This document shows positions 7,364 through 15,934 of a stretch of 64,000 nucleotides of DNA, in pieces. Both the position numbers and the translations under genes were made by a program. Numbering within the stretch: position 1 is the first letter of the stretch; each line of letters opens with the position of its first letter. The stretch is taken from assembly GCA_965214495.1 (NCBI GenBank), contig OZ243958.1, positions 3,100,001 through 3,164,000 on the forward strand, read 5' to 3'. This stretch comes from JANQOH01 sp965214495 (lineage in GTDB: Bacteria > Pseudomonadota > Alphaproteobacteria > UBA7887). Below the pieces are notes generated by a model. It was not told the DNA's origin, did no database searches, and saw only the letters and a program-made list of their open reading frames with translations.

Positions 7364-9567
7364 CCACCGTCACCCGCGCTCGACAACGCTTCCAGCCGCT
7401 TGCGCGTCGCGATCAGCGGCGGGCATTCGTGGTTGTCGTAGTAGGTCACCTGGCAGTCCAGGCAGTAGAAACATTCGTTCATGTCGATCCTGCCGCTGCG
7501 GCGGATGGCGCCGGTGGGGCACACGGCTTCGCAGCGATGGCAGGGGTTGCCGCATTCGGCGCGGCGCTTGAGCCAGTCGAACATGCGCACGCGGCCGAGA
7601 ATCGCCAGCCCGGCCCCCAGCGGACACAGGAACCGGCAATAGAAGCGTTCGATGAACAGCCCGACGCCCAGAAGAGCGACCGCCCAGGCGACCGCGCCGA
7701 GCGGCGCGTCGAAACGGAAGGTGATCGCCGTCTTGAACGGCTCGATGTTCGATCCGGCGATCGCGAGGTCATAGGCGAAGAAGGTCAGCAGCAGCAGCGC
7801 CAGAAAGATCACATATTTCACCGCGAACAGCCGCTCCTGAAGCTGATCGGGAATCCGGATCTGAGGGACTTTCAGCGTCACGGCGATCTTGTTGAGCAGT
7901 TCCTGCAACGCGCCGAACGGGCACAGCCAGCCGCAGAAGATCGCCCGCCCCCACAGGAACAGCAGCAGAAACACGAACGCCGTGAGGATGAAGATCAGCG
8001 GCTCGACCATGAAGAAGGCCCAGTCGAACCCGCTCTCCAGCGACTGCGCGATGTTCAGCAGTCCGATGACGGTCAGCTGCGCGCCCGCATACCAGCCGAG
8101 CCACCCCAGCACCCAGGCAAGGAAGAGGATGCGCACCCAGCGGTGCAGCGCGCGCCGCCGCGCCAGCGCATCCTGGAACGACAGGATGAGCGCCAACACG
8201 GTGAGCGTGGCCGCAAGAACGGCGATCCGGCTCCGGTTGGAGTCCCAGACCGGGCGCCAGTCGGGCCCGTCGGCCGGCGCCGCCGCGGCCGTCTCGCCCT
8301 CGGCGGCCGCGAGGACGATCTCCGGTTCGGGCGGCGCCAGCAACACGTGCTCCGGCACGCGGTACTCGAGCGGGAAACGGACCGTGGCGGGGCCGTCCCC
8401 GCGCGCCTCGCCTTCGATCGTCAGTTCGAACAGCCACGACTTGTCGGGGTCGAGGCCGTCCTCCGGCGAATAGAACAGCAGGCCGCGTTCGACCAGGTCG
8501 GGCGCGTCCTTCGCGTGGTGAAACGGCAGGGTCTTCAGATAGTCGGGACCGATGGGAATCGCCCGCCCGTCCTGCGAGAACCGCAGACGCGCGAACTGTT
8601 CGGGCGTATCGGTTTTCGAATCCTGAAACCCCAGCTCGCCGTCGGTGGCCACGAAGAGAATGAGGTCGTCGATGCCGCGCCCCGAGACGTATTGATCGTA
8701 CCAGGTGCGCCCGAGAATGTTGATCCCGATGGCGGGCGGCGAGACCAGCGCCACGTAGAGGTCGACATAGGCGTTCTCGTCGGGCGACAGGCGCACTTTC
8801 CGCGGCGCTCTGGCGTCGGGCAGGGCTTCGAACGCTGTCGCGACATCGCCCACGGTCAGCCGCAGGACGCCGAGCGACCCGTCGTCGATCAGCTCCTGCC
8901 AGGTGCGCAGGGCGAAGCGTTCGAAATCCACGGCGCGGCGGCGCGGCGCCTCGCTGAGCGAAATCCCCCGGCTGTGCGCCACCCGACGCGCGGCGCGGAT
9001 GATCGAATCGCTGAACAGGATCGAGCTCGTCGTCGTCCGCGACACCGCATCGACGGGGATCAGCCGCGACGTGTCGCCGGCTGTGCCGCGCATGGCGAAC
9101 TTCTCGCCCTCCAGAATCGCCCCGGACATGGCGAGCACGATGCTGACCCCGCGGCGCACGTCGATGCCGGGGAACTGCGTGAGATACTGGTGAAAGTCGT
9201 CATCGGTCCGGCCGAGGATCGCGATCGGCTCCACATGCATGGTCAGCCGTGCGCCGGCGATATGGCCGTCGAGACCGAGGCCGATGACCAGATGGAACGG
9301 GCGCTTGGAATAGCCCACCCCTGCGACGACGTCGTATTGTTCGTAGATGTAGCCGACAAGCTCGCCGTCCCGGAACGCGGCGGCGGCGGGCGGGTCGCCT
9401 TCCACCGGGCCGTGGGAATCGGCTTCGGGGAACACCATCTCGAGCAACGCGTCGTCGAGATAGGTTTCGAGGTTCGACGCAGTCTCATCCTGCGCCGCCG
9501 CGCCTGCTGTCGCGACGGCGAACGCTGTTGCCATGAAGAAACGAAGCCAGCCTGTTTTCACCCGCAT
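7360..9567 (-). CDS. NosR/NirI-like flavin and 4Fe-4S membrane protein
   Basis: A 735-residue electron-transfer membrane protein with full-length NosR architecture: signal peptide (residues 1-26), periplasmic FMN-binding domain with DAVSRTTTSS (about 173-182) matching the flavinylation site S-x-x-T, a second periplasmic domain, then about six membrane helices starting near residue 450. Two CxxxCP motifs (FCGWLCP and FYCRFLCP) and a C-terminal pair of ferredoxin-like clusters (CGNPCHRCEAVCP, CFYCLDCQ) follow. In nos clusters such proteins deliver electrons to the periplasm, but no nosZ or other denitrification gene is visible here, so the partner is unknown. The start used is ATG 9567; GTG 9576 is possible. 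Its stop overlaps the ATPase start. Confidence 0.9.
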   Translation of the reverse strand: MRVKTGWLRFFMATAFAVATAGAAAQDETASNLETYLDDALLEMVFPEADSHGPVEGDPPAAAAFRDGELVGYIYEQYDVVAGVGYSKRPFHLVIGLGLDGHIAGARLTMHVEPIAILGRTDDDFHQYLTQFPGIDVRRGVSIVLAMSGAILEGEKFAMRGTAGDTSRLIPVDAVSRTTTSSILFSDSIIRAARRVAHSRGISLSEAPRRRAVDFERFALRTWQELIDDGSLGVLRLTVGDVATAFEALPDARAPRKVRLSPDENAYVDLYVALVSPPAIGINILGRTWYDQYVSGRGIDDLILFVATDGELGFQDSKTDTPEQFARLRFSQDGRAIPIGPDYLKTLPFHHAKDAPDLVERGLLFYSPEDGLDPDKSWLFELTIEGEARGDGPATVRFPLEYRVPEHVLLAPPEPEIVLAAAEGETAAAAPADGPDWRPVWDSNRSRIAVLAATLTVLALILSFQDALARRRALHRWVRILFLAWVLGWLGWYAGAQLTVIGLLNIAQSLESGFDWAFFMVEPLIFILTAFVFLLLFLWGRAIFCGWLCPFGALQELLNKIAVTLKVPQIRIPDQLQERLFAVKYVIFLALLLLTFFAYDLAIAGSNIEPFKTAITFRFDAPLGAVAWAVALLGVGLFIERFYCRFLCPLGAGLAILGRVRMFDWLKRRAECGNPCHRCEAVCPTGAIRRSGRIDMNECFYCLDCQVTYYDNHECPPLIATRKRLEALSSAGDGG

Positions 9568-9912
9568 ACCCTCCACCCCGCGCGCGACCGGTAGGAATGC
9601 CTTGCGCGCTCTCTCCGGTCAACGGTCGCTGGCGTCAGGGGTGGAAACCGGTGCATGTTTCCGATGGATCAAGGGGCGGTCGGGCGTTGACCATGGGGCT
9701 CGCGGGTCTCACGCGCATTGCCCCGACCTGCGCGTCGCCCACCCGCATTGCGAGATGCCGTCCGCTATCGCCGGCATACTCCGCCGCAGTGACGAAGCGC
9801 GACGGTTCTCCGCCCCGGGCGCCGGCCGACGGTTCCGACGGTTCGATGGCTTGCGTCCGCCGGCGCAGCGCGTTTAGGCTTCGCGCCGAGCTGAAACCGG
9901 GGGTATGCGACG
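9568..9912. other. Divergent intergenic region, no gene seen
   Basis: These 345 bases separate the divergently read NosR-like and TPR genes, so promoters for both should lie here. I found no convincing -35/-10 pair, no long hairpin with a U-run, no tRNA-like fold and no codon-like open frame with a recognisable product. Confidence 0.5.
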
Positions 9913-10662
9913 ATGCGGCTCGCGCTTCTTTTTCTTGCCGGAGCCTTGGTTCCGGCATGGTCCGCGGTGATGGCGCAGTCGCCGGAGTTGCGGGCCAAGC
10001 ATATGAGGGTGATGCAACTCTACGCCACGGGCCACAATGCCGAGGCCGCGGTCGCGGCGCGGCAGGCGCTGGACCTCGGTGTCGTCGAGTTCGGCGAAGA
10101 ACACGCCAGCACCGCCGCATTGATGGTCAATCTGGCGAAGTTGCATGGCGAACTCGAACAGTGGCCTGAGGCGGAAGTGTTGTATCGTCAAGCGGCGGCA
10201 GTGCGTACCAAAACCCTTGGCGAGACCCACCCCGACACCGGCGTCGCCTATGCGGGCCTGGGCGACGCGGTCGCGCGGCAGGCCCGGTTCGAGGAAGCGG
10301 AGGCGAGTTACTGGGACGCGCTGCATACGCTCGGCGTCGAAGTGGCGCGCAATCCGCACGTTATCGACGAATTGAGCCTGCGCGCCGGCCTGTACCGGGC
10401 CTGGGCGCTCTATTACCGTGCCCACCAATTCGTCGCCGCCGGACGCCTGGGAGAAGCGGAACTCCTGTATCAGAGTGCGATCGCCGTCTTCGAGTCCAAC
10501 GGCTCCGTTGACCGGGAGCGCGTCGTCGCAGCTTTGGGCGAACGCGCTGCGGTCTTGCGAAGACTCGATCGGGAAGACGAAGCTGCGGTGATCGAAGCCC
10601 ACGCCGACGCGGTGAGCAAGGGCCGCGCGAGTTGCCCGGCCGGGCTGTTTACCGTGTGCTGA
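9913..10662 (+). CDS. Exported tetratricopeptide-repeat protein
   Basis: A 249-residue protein with a signal peptide (residues 1-22, ending AVMAQ) and kinesin-light-chain-type TPR units. The pattern EFGEEHASTAALMVNLAKL followed by LGETHPDTGVAYAGLGD (about 57-120) is typical of this subgroup; weaker repeats continue to about residue 220. TPRs mediate protein contacts, and the partner is unknown. It is predicted to be periplasmic. A single cysteine pair lies near the end (SCPAGLFTVC). It ends 26 bases before the hydratase-like gene on the same strand, but there is no functional link that I can see. Confidence 0.8.
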   Translation: MRLALLFLAGALVPAWSAVMAQSPELRAKHMRVMQLYATGHNAEAAVAARQALDLGVVEFGEEHASTAALMVNLAKLHGELEQWPEAEVLYRQAAAVRTKTLGETHPDTGVAYAGLGDAVARQARFEEAEASYWDALHTLGVEVARNPHVIDELSLRAGLYRAWALYYRAHQFVAAGRLGEAELLYQSAIAVFESNGSVDRERVVAALGERAAVLRRLDREDEAAVIEAHADAVSKGRASCPAGLFTVC

Positions 10663-10688
10663 GCGGACACGAAGGACGCCAGCCCTCC

Positions 10689-11489
10689 ATGAACCAGGCC
10701 GGAATCGACCGCGCGGCGACGCGGATATTCCATGCGAACCGGGGCCGCGAGCGGTTTCGCCCGTTGCGGGGTGCGGACGCGCCAGGATCGCTGGACGCTG
10801 CCTACCGTATCCAGGATCGCGTCCTCGATCTGTTCGAGACCGAGGGCGGGGCCGGGCGGCGCGGCGGGCACAAGATCGCTCTGACCTCGCAAGCGGTGCA
10901 GGAACTCTGCGGAATCGATCGCCCTGCCTACGGTGCCGTCTTCGCCTCCGCCATCCGCCGGTCGCCGGTCGTGTTGAAGGCGTCGGACTTCGTCCATCTC
11001 GGGCTCGAGTTCGAAGTGGCGGTCGCGATGGCGGATGACGTGCCTGCCGACGGCGGGCCGTACGATCGTGAATCGATCGCCCCGTATGTCGCGACTTGCG
11101 CACCGGCCTTCGAAACGATCGAGGATCGGGGCGCCGACTATGACGAACTCGACGCGGCGTCGATCGTCGCCGACCGCTGCTGGTGCGCCGGTGTGGTGAC
11201 CGGCGCGCCCGTCACCGACTGGCGAGGCCTCGATCTCGCCGCTGCACCCGTGACCCTGACCTGGAATGGAGAAGTCCGCGAGCGCGCGGTCGCCGGCGCT
11301 TCGATGGGCCACCCGTTCGAAGGCCTTGCCTGGGTGGCCAACCACCTCGCGAGCCGCGGCCGGATCCTCGCGAAGGGCGACCTCGTCATCACCGGCAGCG
11401 CGTTGAAGACACGCTTCCCCGAACTTGGCGACGAGATCGTCTATGCGGTCGAGGGACTCGGTAAGACTTGCGTGCGCATCGCCCCCTGA
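10689..11489 (+). CDS. 2-keto-4-pentenoate hydratase family enzyme (MhpD-like)
   Basis: A 266-residue member of the fumarylacetoacetate hydrolase superfamily, close in layout to 2-keto-4-pentenoate hydratases and 4-oxalocrotonate decarboxylases of aromatic meta-cleavage pathways. Recognisable segments are GGHKIALTS (about 58-66), YGAVFAS, the metal-binding LGLEFEVAVAM (GxExE-type), and FEGLAWVANHLASRG with LVITGSAL near the C-terminus. ATG 10689 is chosen because the family starts shortly before this point. No other meta-cleavage gene is nearby, so the substrate is open. It converges on proA, with 19 bases between the stop codons. Confidence 0.85.
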   Translation: MNQAGIDRAATRIFHANRGRERFRPLRGADAPGSLDAAYRIQDRVLDLFETEGGAGRRGGHKIALTSQAVQELCGIDRPAYGAVFASAIRRSPVVLKASDFVHLGLEFEVAVAMADDVPADGGPYDRESIAPYVATCAPAFETIEDRGADYDELDAASIVADRCWCAGVVTGAPVTDWRGLDLAAAPVTLTWNGEVRERAVAGASMGHPFEGLAWVANHLASRGRILAKGDLVITGSALKTRFPELGDEIVYAVEGLGKTCVRIAP

Positions 11490-11508
11490 CTGCCCGAACG
11501 TCCCTTAT

Positions 11509-12792
11509 TTATGGTCGGGTCTGCCCGGCGCCGCGAACGACGTATTTGTAACTGGTCAGTTGTTCGAGACCGACCGGGCCGCGGGCGTGCAGTTTGCCGG
11601 TCGAAATCCCGATCTCCGCGCCCATGCCGAATTCGCCGCCATCGGCAAACTGGGTCGAGGCGTTATGCAGCACGATGCCGCTGTCGACCTCGCGCAGGAA
11701 ACGGTCGGCGGCCTCGGCGTCCGCAGTGACGATGCTGTCGGTGTGGTGCGACCCGTGCGCCTCGACATGCGCGATGGCCTCGTCGAGATCGCCCACCGCT
11801 CTTACCGAAACGATCGAGTCGAGATATTCGGTATCCCAGTCCGCCGCGCTGGCGGGAGTCACGCGAGTATCGGCAGCCTGAACCGTCTCGTCGCCGCGCA
11901 CCTCGCAACCGGCGTCGATCAGCGCATCGAGCACCCCGGGCAGCACGTTGCCGACCGCATCGCGATGCACCAGCACGGTTTCCGCCGCGCCGCAGATGCC
12001 GGTGCGCCGCATCTTGGCGTTGAGCGTTATCGAGGCAGCCATGCGGGCGTCGGCGGCCTTGTCGATATACACATGGCAGATGCCGTCGAGATGCTTGATC
12101 ACCGGCACACGGCTCTCCTCGGCGATGCGCGCGACCAGCGACTTGCCGCCGCGCGGCACGACCACGTCGATCGTGTCGGTCATGGTCAGCATTTCGCCGA
12201 CAGCCGCGCGGTCGCGCGTCGATACAAGCTGGATCGCCGTCTCGGGCAATCCGGCTTCCGCCAGCCCCCGCACGAGACAGCGGTGGATCGCATGCGAAGA
12301 TTCGAAGCTTTCGGAACCGCCGCGCAGGATTGCCGCGTTGCCCGACTTGAGGCAAAGCGCGCCCGCATCTGCCGTGACGTTAGGACGCGATTCGTAGATG
12401 ATTCCGATCACGCCGAGCGGCACGCGCACGCGACGAATGGCAAGTCCGTTCGGCCGCCTCCATTCATCCAGCGCCGCACCGACCGGGTCCGGCAAGGCAA
12501 CGATGTCTTCAAGCCCGTGCGCCATCGCCTCGACGCGCTCCTCGTCGAGAGCGAGGCGGTCGAGAAAAGCGCCTTTGACGTTACGCTGGCGCGCGCGCTC
12601 CATGTCGGACTTGTTGGCATCGAGGATCGCCCGCGCGTCGTCACGGATGGCGGCCGCCGCGGCGGTCAGCGCCGCGTTCTTGGTTCCGGTCTCCTCTTTG
12701 GCCAGTACCGCGGCGGCGGTACGCGCGGCCTTGCCCAACGCGCGCATCTTCTCGCGAAGCAAATGCGCTTCGATCTGGCCTGCCAAACTCAT
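11509..12792 (-). CDS. proA: Gamma-glutamyl phosphate reductase
   Basis: NADPH-dependent reduction of L-glutamyl 5-phosphate to glutamate semialdehyde, the second step of proline synthesis, in the cytosol. The 427-residue protein belongs to the aldehyde dehydrogenase superfamily. It shows VPLGVIGIIYESRPNVT (about 117-133), GNAAILRGG, the catalytic cysteine segment RRTGICGAAETVLVH and the C-terminal FGMGAEIGISTGKLHARGP. Length is normal. The ATG at 12792 overlaps the proB stop by ATGA, so proB and proA are translationally coupled. It is the last gene of the rplU-rpmA-obgE-proB-proA unit. Confidence 0.98.
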   Translation of the reverse strand: MSLAGQIEAHLLREKMRALGKAARTAAAVLAKEETGTKNAALTAAAAAIRDDARAILDANKSDMERARQRNVKGAFLDRLALDEERVEAMAHGLEDIVALPDPVGAALDEWRRPNGLAIRRVRVPLGVIGIIYESRPNVTADAGALCLKSGNAAILRGGSESFESSHAIHRCLVRGLAEAGLPETAIQLVSTRDRAAVGEMLTMTDTIDVVVPRGGKSLVARIAEESRVPVIKHLDGICHVYIDKAADARMAASITLNAKMRRTGICGAAETVLVHRDAVGNVLPGVLDALIDAGCEVRGDETVQAADTRVTPASAADWDTEYLDSIVSVRAVGDLDEAIAHVEAHGSHHTDSIVTADAEAADRFLREVDSGIVLHNASTQFADGGEFGMGAEIGISTGKLHARGPVGLEQLTSYKYVVRGAGQTRP

Positions 12793-13925
12793 GACGCTTC
12801 TCTCCCGGTACCGGACGCAAGCACCAGATCGTCCCGGTGAATCATCTCTTCGCGGCCACGATAGCCAAGCAGGCGCTCGATTTCACCGCTTTTGTGGCCG
12901 AGAATGGCGCGCGCGTCGTCGCGCGCGTAGGCGCACAGGCCTCGTGCGACCTCACGGTTCGCGCCATCGCGGACAATTACCAGATCTCCGCGGCCGAAAT
13001 CTCCGTCCACTGCCACCACGCCGGCGGGAAGCAGGCTGTTGCCCCTCGCCAGAGCACGTGCCGCGCCGTCGTCGATGGTAAGCGCGCCGGTCGGTTGGAT
13101 GCCGCCGGCGATCCATCGCTTGCGTGCGGTAAGCGGGCTCGCTGAAGGGCGGAACCACGTGCACGGGGCGCCGTCGTCGAGCCGCGTCAGCGGATGTCGG
13201 GGCGCGCCCTCGCCGATCGCCATGTGGCAACCGGCGCGCAGCGCCATGCGCGCCGCCTCGATCTTGGTGATCATGCCGCCGGAGCCGGTGTCGGTGGGGC
13301 TCGGCCCCGCCATCGCCTCGATTTCCGGCGTGACCGCGTGCACCTCATCGAGTCGTCGGGCGTTCGGATCGATGCGCGGGTCGGCCGTATAGAGACCGTC
13401 GATGTCCGAAAGCAGGACCAGCATGTCCGCGCTCGCCATTTGGGCCACGCGCGCGGCGAGCCGATCGTTGTCGCCGAAGCGGATCTCTTCCGTTGCCACC
13501 GTGTCGTTCTCGTTGATCAAGGGCAGCGCGTCGAGGCGGAGCAGCGCGTCGATGGTATTGCGCGCGTTGAGGTAGCGCCGCCGGTCGTCGGAATCGTGCA
13601 GGGTCAACAGGAGTTGCGCGACCGTGATGTCGTGGCGCGCCAGCGCCTGCTGCCAGGCATGTGCAAGCCGGATTTGCCCGACCGCGGCGCAAGCCTGCTT
13701 CTCTTCGAGCCACAATGCCTGCCTCGCGGGCGCCAGGCGCCGCCGGCCGACCGCGATCGCGCCGGAGGATACGACGAGTATCTGCGCGCCGCGGCGGCGC
13801 AGCGCCGCGATGTCGCCGGCCAGCGAGTCGATCCACACGTGATGCAGATTGCCGTCTTCGTCGCACAGCAGAGCCGATCCGACCTTGACCACGATGCGCC
13901 GGGCGTCGGCCAGTGCGCCCCTCAT
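12789..13925 (-). CDS. proB: Glutamate 5-kinase
   Basis: ATP-dependent phosphorylation of glutamate, the first and normally proline-inhibited step of proline synthesis. The 378-residue protein has the amino-acid kinase domain, with VVKVGSALL at the start, VSSGAIAVGRRRL, LPLINENDTVA and LLSDIDGLYT, then TGSGGMITKIEAA. A C-terminal PUA domain (about 290-370) contains LLPAGVVAVDGDFGRGD. The start chosen is ATG 13925, which overlaps the obgE stop by ATGA; an ATG three codons upstream (13934) is equally compatible with the family N-terminus. Neither has a clear Shine-Dalgarno site, as expected for coupled translation. Confidence 0.97.
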   Translation of the reverse strand: MRGALADARRIVVKVGSALLCDEDGNLHHVWIDSLAGDIAALRRRGAQILVVSSGAIAVGRRRLAPARQALWLEEKQACAAVGQIRLAHAWQQALARHDITVAQLLLTLHDSDDRRRYLNARNTIDALLRLDALPLINENDTVATEEIRFGDNDRLAARVAQMASADMLVLLSDIDGLYTADPRIDPNARRLDEVHAVTPEIEAMAGPSPTDTGSGGMITKIEAARMALRAGCHMAIGEGAPRHPLTRLDDGAPCTWFRPSASPLTARKRWIAGGIQPTGALTIDDGAARALARGNSLLPAGVVAVDGDFGRGDLVIVRDGANREVARGLCAYARDDARAILGHKSGEIERLLGYRGREEMIHRDDLVLASGTGREAS

Positions 13926-14944
13926 GGCCGCCATGGCGCTGCGGGGACGGCCTCGCGCGCCGCGCCGGCAACCCGCGCGAGCGCCGTCATCACCGTCGGC
14001 ACGCCGTCGCCGGTGACGCCCGACATCGCATGCGCGCGCACGACGCCGACTCCGGCGAGTGCGTTTCGCGCAGCCTGCAATGCGGTGTCGCCGACCGCGT
14101 CGCACTTGTTGAGGCCGACGACCGAGGGCTTGCCGGCAAGACCGGCGCCGTAGGCCGCGAGCTCGCGCCGCACCGTCCGCCACGCGCCGGCCACGTCTGC
14201 GCCGCCCGCATCGATCAGATGGAGCAGGACCGCGCAGCGTTCGACATGGCCGAGAAAGCGGTCGCCGAGGCCGGCCCCGCGATGCGCCCCCTCGATCAGC
14301 CCCGGGATGTCGGCCACGACGAGTTCGCCCTCGCCCGCTTCGGCGACGCCGAGCTGCGGGACGAGCGTGGTGAACGGATAGTCGGCGATTTTCGGCCGGG
14401 CGCGGCTGACGGCGGCGAGGAAGGTCGATTTCCCGGCATTGGGCAGGCCGATCAGGCCGACATCGGCGATCAGGCGAAGCCTCAGTCGAACGCGGCGCTC
14501 CGCTCCGGCCGCACCGGGTTCGGCGATACGGGGGGCCTGCCGTGTCGGCGACTTGAACGCCGCGTTGCCGCGCCCGCCGCGTCCGCCCTCGGCAAGAACC
14601 GCGCGGTCGCCGGGTGCGGCAAGATCCGCCAACACCGCGCCCGTGCCGTCGTCGAAAACCGTGGTGCCGGCGGGAACTTCAAGACACAGCGTCGCTGCGC
14701 TGGCGCCATTGCGGTCGTCGCCTGCGCCGTCGCCGCCGCGGCGCGCCTTGAAATGCCGCCGACGGCGATAGCCGGCCAGCGTGTTGAGGCCGGCGACCGC
14801 CACCATGGCCACGTCGCCGCCGCGCCCGCCGCCACCGCCGGCAGGGCCGCCGCGCGGTCGCCGGCGCTCGCGGCGAAACGCGATGCAACCGTTGCCGCCG
14901 TCACCGGCGCGTATATGGAGTCTGGCTTCGTCGAAAAACGTCAT
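13922..14944 (-). CDS. obgE: GTPase ObgE/CgtA
   Basis: Essential ribosome-associated GTPase acting in late 50S assembly and stress signalling. The 340-residue protein has the glycine-rich Obg fold (residues 1-155; GDGGNGCIAFRRE, GGDVAMVA, GGRGGRGNAAF). The G domain follows with P-loop GLPNAGKST, YPFTTLVPQLG (switch I), DIPGLIEGAHRGAGLG (G3) and NKCD (G4). The acidic C-terminal tail found in some Obg proteins is absent. ATG 14944 gives the standard MTFFDEARLHIRAGDGG N-terminus. It lies 49 bases after rpmA, and its stop overlaps the proB start. Confidence 0.98.
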   Translation of the reverse strand: MTFFDEARLHIRAGDGGNGCIAFRRERRRPRGGPAGGGGGRGGDVAMVAVAGLNTLAGYRRRRHFKARRGGDGAGDDRNGASAATLCLEVPAGTTVFDDGTGAVLADLAAPGDRAVLAEGGRGGRGNAAFKSPTRQAPRIAEPGAAGAERRVRLRLRLIADVGLIGLPNAGKSTFLAAVSRARPKIADYPFTTLVPQLGVAEAGEGELVVADIPGLIEGAHRGAGLGDRFLGHVERCAVLLHLIDAGGADVAGAWRTVRRELAAYGAGLAGKPSVVGLNKCDAVGDTALQAARNALAGVGVVRAHAMSGVTGDGVPTVMTALARVAGAAREAVPAAPWRP

Positions 14945-14993
14945 CGCCCGATCGACCGAAAGGAGAAGAAACGGCCGACGGGCAGGATCGGAT

Positions 14994-15251
14994 TCAGCCG
15001 CCCGTCTCGATCGAAACGTAAGTGCGTCCGAGGCGTCCGCGGCGAAACGCGACCCGGCCCTGCGAGACCGCGAACAGCGTATGGTCCTTGCCCATCCCGA
15101 CGTTCTCGCCGGGATGGAACCTGGTGCCGCGCTGGCGCACGATGATGTTGCCCGGAACGACGATCTCGCCGCCATATTTCTTCACGCCGAGCCGTCGACC
15201 CGCCGAATCCCGACCGTTGCGGGAGCTGCCGCCCGCCTTCTTATGCGCCAT
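14994..15251 (-). CDS. rpmA: 50S ribosomal protein L27
   Basis: Ribosomal protein whose flexible N-terminus reaches towards the peptidyl-transferase centre. The 85-residue protein begins MAHKKAGGSSRNGRDSAG and contains RRLGVKKYGGE and the conserved RQRGTRFHPGENVGMGKDHTLF in the middle (two adjoining segments). No N-terminal extension needing cleavage is present. Its ATG at 15251 overlaps the 3' end of rplU by 11 bases, and obgE follows 49 bases later. This is the usual L21-L27-Obg order. Confidence 0.98.
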   Translation of the reverse strand: MAHKKAGGSSRNGRDSAGRRLGVKKYGGEIVVPGNIIVRQRGTRFHPGENVGMGKDHTLFAVSQGRVAFRRGRLGRTYVSIETGG

Positions 15252-15588
15252 CCGCTTCGCCCTCCGATGCGCCGTCGCCGACCGAGATCGCGCCGATACG
15301 CAACACCGTCTTCATCTGGCGATGCCCGCGCTTACGCCGATAACCTTTGCGTCTGAGCTTCTTGAACACGATGATTTTGTCGTCGCGCGTCTGCTCGAGC
15401 ACGGTCGCGGCGACCGACGCCCCGGCGACCGTCGGTGCGCCGATCGTCACACCGGCCCCGTCGGAGACCATCAGAACTTCGTCGAGAGCGACCCGATCGC
15501 CCGCGGCGCCCGGCAAGGTCTCAACCTCTATGACGTCGTTCTCGGCAACCTTGTATTGCTTGCCGCCGGTTCTCACGACTGCATACAT
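15241..15588 (-). CDS. rplU: 50S ribosomal protein L21
   Basis: Large-subunit protein binding 23S rRNA. The 115-residue product starts MYAVVRTGGKQYKV, the standard L21 N-terminus. It contains IIVFKKLRRKGYRRKRGHRQ (about 74-93), the conserved basic C-terminal segment, followed by a short acidic tail. ATG 15588 is chosen over upstream in-frame codons because it gives exactly the family start and lies about 35 bases after a well-matched promoter. It is the first gene of the operon and overlaps rpmA by 11 bases. Confidence 0.98.
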   Translation of the reverse strand: MYAVVRTGGKQYKVAENDVIEVETLPGAAGDRVALDEVLMVSDGAGVTIGAPTVAGASVAATVLEQTRDDKIIVFKKLRRKGYRRKRGHRQMKTVLRIGAISVGDGASEGEADGA

Positions 15589-15629
15589 GCGACCGTTGCG
15601 CCAAGCGCCCTCGTTTCGGAAGAAGCGGC

Positions 15630-15657
15630 ACCATAGGGGCGGCGGCCGGTCTGTCAA
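15630..15657 (-). promoter_or_regulatory. Sigma-70 promoter of the rplU operon
   Basis: On the minus strand a perfect TTGACA (15657-15652) and TATGGT (15635-15630, 4 of 6 matches) are separated by 16 bases. The predicted transcription start near 15623 gives a leader of about 35 bases to the rplU ATG. The position ahead of a highly expressed operon supports it. Confidence 0.72.
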
Positions 15658-15934
15658 CACCCTCCGCTTGCGCCCTGCCCCGCGAACGCATAGGTTCACC
15701 ACGTGTCCGCGCCTGCTTTCGATACTCTTGCGCTGGCCTACAATGATACTGAAGCCGCCGATGTCGGCGGTAAAGCTGTCTCGGCGACCGCGCCGATCTT
15801 ACCGTTCGCGGGTCCGCCGGCGTTACGCCGCACGAGAAATCCGCACGGCCCGGGCGCTTGCGACATAACGATATGCGATTTGAGCGAAACGACCTGTTCC
15901 GAACCCCGCGCTCGGACCGACCAGCCTCGTCGCC
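15658..15934. other. Intergenic region between rplU promoter and cobL
   Basis: This divergent spacer should hold the promoter of the cobalamin genes. I saw no B12-box (GCCACTG-type) sequence or other cobalamin-riboswitch core, and no open frame with a recognisable product. Short repeats of the type GCCGCCGATGTCGGCGG (near 15754-15770) can form a small hairpin. Confidence 0.4.

Noticed and set aside
15658..15934. Cobalamin riboswitch before cobL
   Set aside because: No B12-box or typical core could be found by eye; cobL also starts very close to the spacer end.
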